A stretch of DNA of 64,000 nt, from positions 62,001-126,000 of the forward strand of contig NZ_MDKC01000034.1 in assembly GCF_001712755.1 (NCBI RefSeq), read 5' to 3'. The stretch is from Gottfriedia luciferensis (GTDB taxonomy: Bacteria > Bacillota > Bacilli > Bacillales > Bacillaceae_G). Of this stretch, positions 34,995 to 43,300 are shown piece by piece (positions within the stretch are counted from its first letter, which is position 1; the number at the start of each line of letters is the position of its first letter). The notes under the pieces were generated by a model. The model saw nothing but the letters and a program-made list of their open reading frames with translations. It searched no databases and was not told the origin of the DNA. The position numbers and the translations under genes are program-made.

Positions 34995-35009
34995 TGATAA
35001 TCATTTTCA
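34995..35009 (-). promoter_or_regulatory. Fur box
   Basis: TGATAATCATTTTCA matches the 7-1-7 Bacillus Fur box TGATAATNATTATCA at 13 of 14 defined positions. It lies 30 bp before the siderophore-binding-protein gene, so the operon is expected to be repressed with iron. The remaining sequence between here and telA (to 35379) holds only the telA terminator and no recognisable gene. Confidence 0.85.
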
Positions 35010-35311
35010 ATCATTAATTATACTAAAGCGACTTTTAATGTCAATATATTCCCATCATTGTTACAGAACTTTCAGAATTATCCACTTATCAGCTTTAATT
35101 ATTTAATTAAGTGCCACTATTCTTATCTTCCATTTATTTACAACACTATGTACTTTAGCATTAACTTTTTATTTCATCTCATTATATTATAATAACATTT
35201 TTTTAACATAAAAGAATCAAAATTTGCTAAAATGGACCTCCCCATTATAAATAAGAAGCATTAATTAATTAGTATTAAGTAAATAGTTAAGAGCCTTTCA
35301 GTTAAAACACA

Positions 35312-35352
35312 ATAAAAACAAAAGTCAGTAGCTGAACGGCCACTGACTTTTA
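35312..35352 (-). terminator. Terminator of the TerD-TelA operon
   Basis: On the minus strand AAAAGTCAGT...ACTGACTTTT is followed by GTTTTTATT, 28 bp after the telA stop codon. Confidence 0.85.
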
Positions 35353-35379
35353 AAAACTATCGAAAAACCCTTAATATCT

Positions 35380-36465
35380 TTACTTTCCTTGCTTAAGCTT
35401 AATGTAGTTTTCTTGTAGCTGCTCTAAACGCAACTTACCTTGTTCACGTTGAATTTTATTTTCTTCTTCAATCGCTTTCGTTTCTTGCATACCTTTCATA
35501 ATGATATTCCAAGTTTCTTCCATCGTCTCGATCTTAATGCTAGGAGCTCCTGATAATTTAGCAATATCTACACTTTGCTGTGAAATTGTATTGGCATTAC
35601 GTAATAATAGTTCGTTTGTTCTCTTATCTAACTCATTCATTGATTGAGCTACTAAATTTTGTCTCTTAGCTGCTATTGCATTAATTAATGCAGTTTTAAA
35701 TATTGGAATTGTTGTTACAAAGGCTGAGTTAATTTTACCAATCAGTTTCGTATTACCACGTTGTAATAAACGAATTTGCGGAGCTGATTGATAAGCAACT
35801 TGTTTTGCCATTTCTAAATCGTAAGTACGTTGTTCAAGTAACTCAATCGCATTTTTTAATGAATCCAACTCCATCATAGCAAGTTGATTACCTGATCCAG
35901 CTCGTTCAGTTAAAGCAGGAAGCTGTGTTTTTAACTCTTCTGCTTTCATTTCTGCAGCTACAATATATTTTTCTAAGTCTATATAATATGCTACGTTTTG
36001 CTCGTAAAGTTGTTCTAATGTATTTGTAGATGTTTTCATTTCGTGTTCATACTTTGTAATTTCTACATAGACTTTATCAATTTCAGTACCCATTGATTGA
36101 TATTTATCAAATAATTTATCAATTAACTTTTGACCACGATTAAAAATTTTTGAAAGAAACCCTTTTTCTTCTGCAAAATCTTTCGCATCGAAGCGGTCCA
36201 TAATTTTCCCTAATTGTTTTAATAGAACGCTAGATTCTTCCATACTTGAAGCCTTAATTGTATTTAATATTTTACCTGAGAAGGTTGAAATTTCAGTTGC
36301 TGGTTCTTTCCCGTACTCCAATAAAGCTATTTGGTTTTTATGATCTATTGAACTAGCTAAACGGTGTACCTCAGGTTCATTTCTTAATTGCAATTTCATA
36401 TCATTTGCATTCGCTTGTAAAATTTCATCTTGCTTTTCTAAACTAGTAAGTGTATTTATCGACAT
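35380..36465 (-). CDS. yceH: Toxic anion resistance protein TelA/YceH
   Basis: A 361-residue, mostly helical soluble protein of the TelA family (tellurite resistance), like B. subtilis YceH. Long amphipathic helices run through most of it (KGFLSKIFNRGQKLIDKLFDKYQSMGTEIDKVYVEI..., residues about 95-200). LVAQSMNELDKRTNELLLRNANTI and the C-terminal KIETMEETWNIIMKGM are typical. Last gene of the terD-terD-HTH-yceG-telA run, 14 bp after yceG. The biochemical function is unknown; in B. subtilis the yce operon is under stress sigma factors. Confidence 0.9.
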   Translation of the reverse strand: MSINTLTSLEKQDEILQANANDMKLQLRNEPEVHRLASSIDHKNQIALLEYGKEPATEISTFSGKILNTIKASSMEESSVLLKQLGKIMDRFDAKDFAEEKGFLSKIFNRGQKLIDKLFDKYQSMGTEIDKVYVEITKYEHEMKTSTNTLEQLYEQNVAYYIDLEKYIVAAEMKAEELKTQLPALTERAGSGNQLAMMELDSLKNAIELLEQRTYDLEMAKQVAYQSAPQIRLLQRGNTKLIGKINSAFVTTIPIFKTALINAIAAKRQNLVAQSMNELDKRTNELLLRNANTISQQSVDIAKLSGAPSIKIETMEETWNIIMKGMQETKAIEEENKIQREQGKLRLEQLQENYIKLKQGK

Positions 36466-36479
36466 TTTAAGTTCCCCTT

Positions 36480-38099
36480 TTATTTAACTATTTTTCTAAA
36501 TAGATTTTTAATTAGTGACTGTCCTGATGCTCGCAACACTTGAAATTCAGTATCAAAAGTAACTTCATCTAGCCAATGGGAATCGAATAATTTGTCATCT
36601 ACAAATAATTCGATATCATTCTGACCCGTAGGATTAAGTAATACTAGATCCACTCCAAACTCATTTAATAATAGCAGTAGTGCTGCGTCGTTTCTATTTA
36701 GTTCACCATCTCTTTCTGTATTATAAATAATTAATTTTGGAACTTGTTGGGTGTAATCAAACTGTTGAAGTAATCTTAATATTTCATTTGGTATATTCAT
36801 AGATTGGCTAAATAAAAATAGTTGTGTCTGAGCCTTTGTTTCATTTGGTAATAACTTAATATTTGCTCGGTCAACATATCTAGATATAGCAGAAGCTAGA
36901 CCAAACTGTAATCCGCTTGGAAGTTCTTTATATCTCCACCAGTTACTAGCCAACATCTTATGGGGGTCAAGCAGCCCGTCACGTCCTAAAGCATTTTGAT
37001 AATGATATTGTTGGTTGCCTTTAACTAATTGAGTAAATGGAAATTTATCTATTTTAAGGGTTAAACTGCTTTCAGTTAGTTGGCCAACCTTTTCCCAATA
37101 TTCACGGTGGTTTTTCGTCACACCTAAAATCTTCATAAAGAAAACCGGTATTTCAACACTATTGTCTTTTACTTGAAAATTAGGACGTAACATTGCTCTT
37201 TCTTTATGTAAAATGAAAAGTTCATCAAAGGTTGTTTTTAACGTAATTGATCTTGGAGCATAATTTCTAAATTGCCATGGTTTAAATAATAGTGAATCCT
37301 CAGTATGCAATAATTTCTCAATTTCCTTTGTTGCTCTATGAGCAACTGTACTCTTCCTAACTGGCTTTTCTAGTGGAAAAGGTACTAAAGATGTCGTTGA
37401 AGGTAGTATTTTAATTCCGTCGCTATTAGTGCCTAATAAATGCGCTAATAAATCTTTACCTTCAGGGTGAAATATAGCTACATCAAACCCTAAAAGGATT
37501 AGTAAGTAAAGGAAATAGCTTTCACTTAACGTTGTGTCACCATACCATAAGATCAGTGGAGAACGATTAGGAAAACCCTCAATCCATTCATTTACATGGT
37601 TATGCAACCATTTCACTAAATCAACTATGATCCTTCTAAAATTGCTATCAAGGAATCCATTTTTTTGTGAATCTTTAAAGGTAGATAATACAGATTTAAT
37701 TTGCTCTCGAATATGTATATGTATGTTCTGATTTTCGTGCTTCGGAATTAATCGCTCACCTTCAAGGAATGCAATTAGTCTGTTCACTGACAATCCATTT
37801 TCAGCAGTATTTATTGTGACTATTCTTTGAACTGCTTGCAACATATCATTCGAAATTGTCTTGTTTAAATCATCGCTTAATAGAATGACATTTAAAGATT
37901 CGTCATGTGCTAGTTCATATAAGTTTTCAAAATACTCGTCTTCATCAATGTTTGTTCCTAAAATTCGCCATGCAATTTGATTAAACTGTATGGTTTCACC
38001 TTCTACTTGATAAGATTGTCTTAATTTCAAAGGTTGTTTCAAGATACTCAACCACTCATGTTGATTAATATCTATTGCTTTTGGGTTGATCGCAGACAT
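36480..38099 (-). CDS. yceG: YceG-like protein of the Ter stress cluster
   Basis: A 539-residue soluble protein matching the B. subtilis YceG family, found next to TerD and TelA and proposed in comparative studies to be part of a biosynthetic module. Visible segments are SPLILWYGDTTLSESYFLYLLILLGFDVAIFHPEG, which looks like a Rossmann-type unit, and near the end PKLIIYNTERDGELNRNDAALLLLLNEFGVDLVLLNPTGQND, which resembles the first and may be a repeat of it. No catalytic function is established. AGGAGT ribosome site; 23 bp after the HTH gene. Confidence 0.85.
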   Translation of the reverse strand: MSAINPKAIDINQHEWLSILKQPLKLRQSYQVEGETIQFNQIAWRILGTNIDEDEYFENLYELAHDESLNVILLSDDLNKTISNDMLQAVQRIVTINTAENGLSVNRLIAFLEGERLIPKHENQNIHIHIREQIKSVLSTFKDSQKNGFLDSNFRRIIVDLVKWLHNHVNEWIEGFPNRSPLILWYGDTTLSESYFLYLLILLGFDVAIFHPEGKDLLAHLLGTNSDGIKILPSTTSLVPFPLEKPVRKSTVAHRATKEIEKLLHTEDSLLFKPWQFRNYAPRSITLKTTFDELFILHKERAMLRPNFQVKDNSVEIPVFFMKILGVTKNHREYWEKVGQLTESSLTLKIDKFPFTQLVKGNQQYHYQNALGRDGLLDPHKMLASNWWRYKELPSGLQFGLASAISRYVDRANIKLLPNETKAQTQLFLFSQSMNIPNEILRLLQQFDYTQQVPKLIIYNTERDGELNRNDAALLLLLNEFGVDLVLLNPTGQNDIELFVDDKLFDSHWLDEVTFDTEFQVLRASGQSLIKNLFRKIVK

Positions 38100-38122
38100 A
38101 TAGATACTCCTTTCCGATGTTA

Positions 38123-38329
38123 TTATTTCATTTTTGGTTGTCCGAAAACTGCTAACATACCTTCACGAGTTACTACCCAAGAGGAACCAAATTTACGTAT
38201 CGTACCTTCTGGAAAATCATTTATTCGTTTCCGTAATGTTGAGTCATTGATCCCCCATTCTTGACACGCTTGACGCGAACTAAGTAAACTTGGATCATTT
38301 AAATTTATCGTATTACTTTGTTTATTCAA
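38123..38329 (-). CDS. Small helix-turn-helix protein in the Ter cluster
   Basis: A 68-residue protein with a helix-turn-helix: LLSSRQACQEWGINDSTLRKRINDFPEGTIRKFGSSWVVTREGMLAVFG. The ending (W-V-V-T-x-x-G-M) resembles the excisionase/MerR-like fold that binds DNA with a wing. The TTG at 38329 is chosen because GGGGTGGGA lies directly before it; the ATG at 38362 has no ribosome site. Its place between terD and yceG suggests a regulator of the cluster; its binding site is unknown, but two palindromes are nearby (38399-38452, 39758-39775). Confidence 0.7.
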   Translation of the reverse strand: MNKQSNTINLNDPSLLSSRQACQEWGINDSTLRKRINDFPEGTIRKFGSSWVVTREGMLAVFGQPKMK

Positions 38330-38398
38330 AATCCCACCCCGAACTTCCAAATAATGCAACATTACATTAGAAAAACTTTTTAAACTTAAATTACAATC

Positions 38399-38452
38399 TA
38401 GTACATCTTTAGAAACTTTTTTTCTAACATCGCATTTTCTAAAGATGTACTA
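38399..38452. repeat. Long perfect inverted repeat between terD and the HTH gene
   Basis: Arms TAGTACATCTTTAGAAA and TTTCTAAAGATGTACTA (17 bases, perfect) surround a 20-base spacer. There is no T run after it on the minus strand, so it is not a normal terminator; an operator or RNA processing hairpin is possible. Confidence 0.7.
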
Positions 38453-38461
38453 AACGATAAT

Positions 38462-38491
38462 AAAGGGGAAATATAAACACTTTCCCCTTTT
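38462..38491 (-). terminator. Possible partial terminator after the second terD
   Basis: AAAGGGGAAA pairs with TTTCCCCTTT about 30 bp after the terD stop codon; followed on the minus strand only by ATTATCG, so it is weak and may lower rather than stop transcription into the HTH gene. Confidence 0.45.
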
Positions 38492-38522
38492 AACTATTAA
38501 CCTACTTTTTTGTTAAGTAAAA

Positions 38523-39101
38523 TTAAGCGTCTAAGCCGTAATCTCTAACTAGTGAAATTAAACCGCCTTGGTAGCCGCTACCAATCGCATTGAATTTCCA
38601 TTCGCCGTTATGACGATATAATTCACCAACTACTACTGAAGTTTCTATTGAGAAATCTTCACCTAGGTCATAACGAATTAATTCTTCACCATTCGTTTCA
38701 TTTAAAATACGAACATAAGAGTTGCTGACTTGTCCAAAATTTTGGTTACGTGCATCAGCTTCATGAATCGTAATAGCAAATGCGATTCTTTCTACTGAGG
38801 CAGGAACGCTTGTTAGATTAACTGTAACTTGCTCATCGTCACCATCGCCAGCACCAGTTCTGTTATCGCCGTGGTGTTCAACTGATCCATTTCCACCTAC
38901 TGTATTGTTGTAAAATACGAAATCTTTTTCAGTAGCACATTTACTAGCTCCATTTAATAAAAATACTGATGAGTCTAAGTCAAAGTCATTGCCGCCACTG
39001 TATTTATTAGTGTCCCAACCTAATCCAACAACAATGTTCGTTAAACCTGGATTTGTTTTCGTTAAATCTACCTTTTGTCCTTTTAATAAATTTACTGTCA
39101 T
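38523..39101 (-). CDS. TerD family protein (second copy)
   Basis: A 192-residue TerD-family protein that is expected to bind calcium through Asp clusters: NDFDLDSSVFLLNG and GDNRTGAGDGDDEQVTVNL. The start is MTVNLLKGQKVDLTK at 39101, 8 bases after AAGGAGTG; the longer reading to 39122 has no ribosome site. Similar to B. subtilis YceD/YceE. TerD proteins are linked to resistance to tellurite, phage and envelope or oxidative stress; the molecular mechanism is not settled. Confidence 0.93.
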   Translation of the reverse strand: MTVNLLKGQKVDLTKTNPGLTNIVVGLGWDTNKYSGGNDFDLDSSVFLLNGASKCATEKDFVFYNNTVGGNGSVEHHGDNRTGAGDGDDEQVTVNLTSVPASVERIAFAITIHEADARNQNFGQVSNSYVRILNETNGEELIRYDLGEDFSIETSVVVGELYRHNGEWKFNAIGSGYQGGLISLVRDYGLDA

Positions 39102-39135
39102 TTTAAATGCACTCCTTTTCAATTATGTTTTTTAT

Positions 39136-39729
39136 TTATTGAAAACGTTGAACAATTTTATCTAATGCTATATCTTTTGTTCCCTCACCAACTGCAGAGA
39201 ACTTCCACTCCCCATTATGGCGATAAATCTCACCAGGGTATAAGGCAGTTAATCCTGAATAATTTTCAGTGATATTGTAGTTTACTAACTCTGTGTTTGC
39301 AGACTTGTCTACTACTCGAATAAATGCGTTTTTAATCATACCGAAATCTTGCTTACGTTGAACACAAGCATAGATATTTACAACAAATACAAGTTTATGT
39401 ACATAAGATGGAACCTTATTTAAATTAACAAATACTTGCTCATCGTCACCGTTGCCATCACCTGTTAAATTATCTCCAGAATGAATTACGCTACCGCATA
39501 AACTTTTTTTGTTTCCAAAATAGATTACATCACTTGCACTTCTTAACTTGTCATTTTCATCTAACATTAAAACAGAAGCGTCACAGTCAATGTTTTCTTG
39601 TTTACCAAATCCGAAGAAACCACCACTTTTTTTCACCGGATCCCAACCTAAACCTACAATTAAAGAGGAAAGTCCCGCTCTTCCTTTTGTAAGGTCGACT
39701 TTTTGACCTTTTTGTAAAGAAATTGCCAT
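39136..39729 (-). CDS. TerD family protein (first copy)
   Basis: A 197-residue TerD-family protein, paralogous to the next gene (shared MxxxLxKGQKVDLTK start, HSGDNLTGDGNGDDEQVFVNL Asp-rich loop, GEIYRHNGEWKF ending). It has an insertion KSGGFFGFGKQENIDCDASV before the first metal loop. First gene of the cluster; AAGGAGTG precedes its ATG. B. subtilis has three such genes plus a TerC homologue (yceCDEF); here two terD genes and no terC are seen. Confidence 0.93.
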   Translation of the reverse strand: MAISLQKGQKVDLTKGRAGLSSLIVGLGWDPVKKSGGFFGFGKQENIDCDASVLMLDENDKLRSASDVIYFGNKKSLCGSVIHSGDNLTGDGNGDDEQVFVNLNKVPSYVHKLVFVVNIYACVQRKQDFGMIKNAFIRVVDKSANTELVNYNITENYSGLTALYPGEIYRHNGEWKFSAVGEGTKDIALDKIVQRFQ

Positions 39730-39757
39730 ATGCTATTAACACTCCTTATCATGTATT

Positions 39758-39775
39758 AATCACGCTTGCGTGATT
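39758..39775. promoter_or_regulatory. Palindrome before the Ter cluster
   Basis: AATCACGCTTGCGTGATT is a perfect palindrome with 8-base arms and a 2-base centre, 29 bp before the first terD start codon. Its GC content stands out from the AT-rich leader, as expected for an operator. Confidence 0.5.
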
Positions 39776-39971
39776 TATATTTTCATATTATCATATAAAC
39801 TTTGGAAATACTATCAATAGCTTGGTGTTTTATGGAATATGTTACAATTTCTTGTCATGATGGTGAGCTTGTCTTGAGTAGTCTCGTAGATCTTCTATCC
39901 CTTAATAGAATACAAGTTCAATTGAAGTTGAGTGGCCCTACAAATAAGGAGTCTATATGTACTTATAAACT

Positions 39972-40200
39972 GTGGACTGCAATTAAATTCTGAAAATCGC
40001 AATTAAAAATACCGAAACTGCAATTAAATTCCAAAGAATCGCAATTAAAATTAAATATTACCCATACCAGTTAAGGTATTACTAGATAAATGGTAGCTAC
40101 TTTTCAATGGAAACCTTGCAAATATATTCCAACTCTTACTAAATTCGAATAAAAGTCTGTTAATTTCCTATAAAAAGAGCAATGATTTTAACTACAATTG
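39972..40200. repeat. Intergenic repeat element, copy A (GCAATTAAA units)
   Basis: Four units of about 21 bp share the core (C/G)CAATTAAA, starting at 39977, 39997, 40018 and 40039, and alternate between CTGCAATTAAATT and TCGCAATTAAAA. They are followed by ATTACCCATACC, GGTATTACT, TTTCAATGGAAA and GCAAATAT segments, which recur in the same order in copy B at 54725-55030. No ORF explains it. The rest of the 616-bp gap (39730-40345) holds the Ter operon leader and the terminator of the large secreted protein gene. Confidence 0.7.
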
Positions 40201-40251
40201 ATAATCTCAGCTGGATACCTCCCACTAAGCGAGGCATCCACATTATTTTTT

Positions 40252-40306
40252 GAATTAAAAAGGGGGCCGCCCTCATGTCAGTTATCCTGACTTATGAGAC
40301 AGCCCC
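40252..40306 (-). terminator. Terminator of the large secreted protein gene
   Basis: On the minus strand GGGGCTGTCTCAT...ATGAGGGCGGCCCC encloses a second small stem (GTCAG/CTGAC) and is followed by CTTTTT. It contains TGACTTATGAGAC (40288-40300, plus strand), also present at 55107-55119. Confidence 0.8.
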
Positions 40307-40345
40307 AATCTATTCCAGTACATTTTACCGATGAATATTATCTTT

Positions 40346-43300
40346 TTAAACTTTATTGAATTTGACAACAGTTATAGTAGTCGTAGGACTCACATTTCCA
40401 CTCTTATCCGTAGATGTTATTGTTAAAATCGTTCCAGCTTTTAAGGTAGAATTAATTGTAATCGTAAATTTACCACTACTACTAGCAGTAGTAGTTACTT
40501 CCCCAAATTTATTAGAATCACTCTTAACAACAACTACAGATCCTGGTTCAGCTGTTCCTGTAATAACGTCAGTTTTATTCGTTACCGTATTAACAGTTGG
40601 TGCTGCTGGAGGTGTTTTGTCTATTACTGTTACTTCAACTTTTGCACTACTATTTCCTGCTGAATCAGTAGAAACAATTGTTAATACTGTTCCAGCTAAT
40701 TGTTTTGGAATTAATACGTCAAAACTTCCATTACTATTTGTCTTTGCTGAACCAATAGCTTTATTTCCTACAGAAACGATAATTGTCGATCCTGCTTCGG
40801 CCGCCCCAGTTACATGTATGTCAGAATCACCCACTACATTAACAACTGGTTTGATAGGAGCTGTTTTATCTACTACAATTACTTCAGTTATTGAACTATT
40901 ATTACCTGCTTTGTCTGTTGAAAAAACTGATAATATTGTTCCTGCACTTTGTTTTGAAGATAATAAAACAGTGAAGTCACCATCTTGATTTGTTACTGCT
41001 TGACCTAGAATGACAATCCCTTTTGAAACTGTGATTGTTGTTCCCGGCTCTGCTTTTCCTGTTACATAAGTACTATTGTCTTGTACTTCATTTACGACAG
41101 GAGCATTCGGTGCTGTTTTATCTACTACAATTACTTCAGTGATTGAACTATTATTACCTGCGTTGTCTGTTGAAACAACTGATAATATTGTTCCTGCACT
41201 TTGTTTTGTTTCTAATAAAACGCTGAAGTTACCATCTTGATTTGTCACTGTTTGACCTAGAATTACGATGCCCTTTGAAACTGTAATTGTTGATCCTGGC
41301 TCTGCTTTTCCTGTTACATAAGTACTATTATCTTGTACTTCATTTACAACAGGCGAATTTGGCGCAGTTTTATCACTTACGATTACTTCTACTCCGTCGC
41401 TTTCATTGTTTGCTGAGTCAAGTGCTGTTACTACAATTTTCGTACCAGCTACTTGTTTTGTAATCTTTATTTCAAAGTTTCCAGTATTATCCGCTATTGC
41501 ATTAGCAATTTCATTACCATTTACTTTTGCAATTACTTTTGCTCCTACTTCAGTTGTACCGGTAATTTTCTCATCTTGATCAGAAATAGCATTCACTACT
41601 GGAGCTTTTGGAGCAGCAGTATGAGTTCCAACTAATTCTTTCGTATCCCTTACTCGTATACGATTTCCTTCTGAGAATTTACCTGCTAGACCAGTTGCTT
41701 CTAACGTATCCCCAATATTCAAGTTTGGTACAGGTCCGCTTTGGTTTACAACGTATCCATCTGTGAATACCAATGTTGGTCCTGAACCATCATCAATCAC
41801 ATAGGAATTATCGTCATACTTAGAAACGACTTTACCAGTTACTTTAACTAATTGACCTTGATTTTCTTCATTATTTGAATCTTTTGTACTGACAACCTTT
41901 GCTTCGACTGGGGTTCCTTTTCCTAGCTTTACAACGCTCTCTGTAAAACTACCAAACTCTAATTCGAAGTTATTTTCAAATATTTTTATATGACCATAAA
42001 TGCGTATCTTATCGCCAACTTGTAAACTTCCTGCTGGCACATCATTAAAGGCCATAATTCCACCAGTATCATCTTGAATATAAGCAGCGTCAAAGAATGA
42101 AATTGCTGTAACAGTTCCTTCAACAACTGCGTTCGTACCTTCTGTAAGCTTACGAGCATCACCAATTGACTTTACTTTGGTATCAAGATGCGCTAACCAG
42201 TTTACAACGTTTACTGCAAACGGGTCATTTCCTTTTGGATTATAAGTTTGATCCATTTGTTTATCATTAAAGATATTCATACCTGAAACGAATACTCGAC
42301 CATTACCAACTTGTTCAGAAGCAATAATCGGAATACTAGATCCACCAGTAACTTGATCTAATGCTGGACCATTTTTCCCATTAGATGTCTGAACATTATA
42401 TTTTACAGTATCTGATTTGATAGTAGATATATCTTGGAATGTAGACTCATTCCCTTGAGCTAGAACTGTAACAGTATCACTGTCAGTTAATGGCACTTTA
42501 TTGCCCGAACCATCATTTTTAGCTAGACTTGATCCACTATAATACTCAATCGTTGGAACAAAATCTGTTAATGTTGTTTTTTGATTTGGTGTTGGGTGTA
42601 ATCTAACTGCATAATTAGCAGTCAGTGGTGTTCCCCAGAAGTTACCATCATGTGTTTCATCAAAAATTCCATCATTGTTCACTAGAATACTTGATCCTAC
42701 ACCAGATAAAATGCTATTTATGTTTTGATTTGTAGCACCAAAGTTACTCTTTTCTGTCGTCAATAAAGAACCGCCATTTTTCACGAAATTATTAATATCA
42801 GAAATTTCACTAGCAGAATATGCTGTAGCTGGATGTGTAATTACTAATACGCTAACATTCTTTAATACTTGCTCTGTAAGCGGTGAAGAATTTTCTGCTA
42901 CAGTATAGCCTTGTTGCTTCATTAACGTTGTAAATAATTTAAAGTTATCTTTATATGTGCCTGTGTCTTGTTTCGAGTTCTCATTATTGTGAGATCCATC
43001 AATCATAACAACTTTGTTTAATGGAGCTTTAATTGTAAATGATTGCTCGTATTTGTTATTACCAAGATCATGTCCATCAGCTGCTGATAAAACAACAATG
43101 ATCTTATGTGTACCTGGAACTGGATCCGTCCATGTAACACTAGCACTTGCTGATGAATTTGATGGAAGCGAATCGATTGAAGCATCTGCAATAAAATGAT
43201 TAGCATCTATACTATCATAATAGAAATGAGCAGTTACTTGTTTAACATCTAATGATCCTTGGTTACTTATTCCCGCTGTTAAATTAGCTGCAAGTCCACC

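Noticed and set aside
40356-40988. 210-codon plus-strand ORF opposite the C-terminal Ig repeats of the giant protein
   Set aside because: It is the antisense shadow of repetitive coding DNA, is hydrophobic Val/Leu-rich by composition and has no ribosome site.
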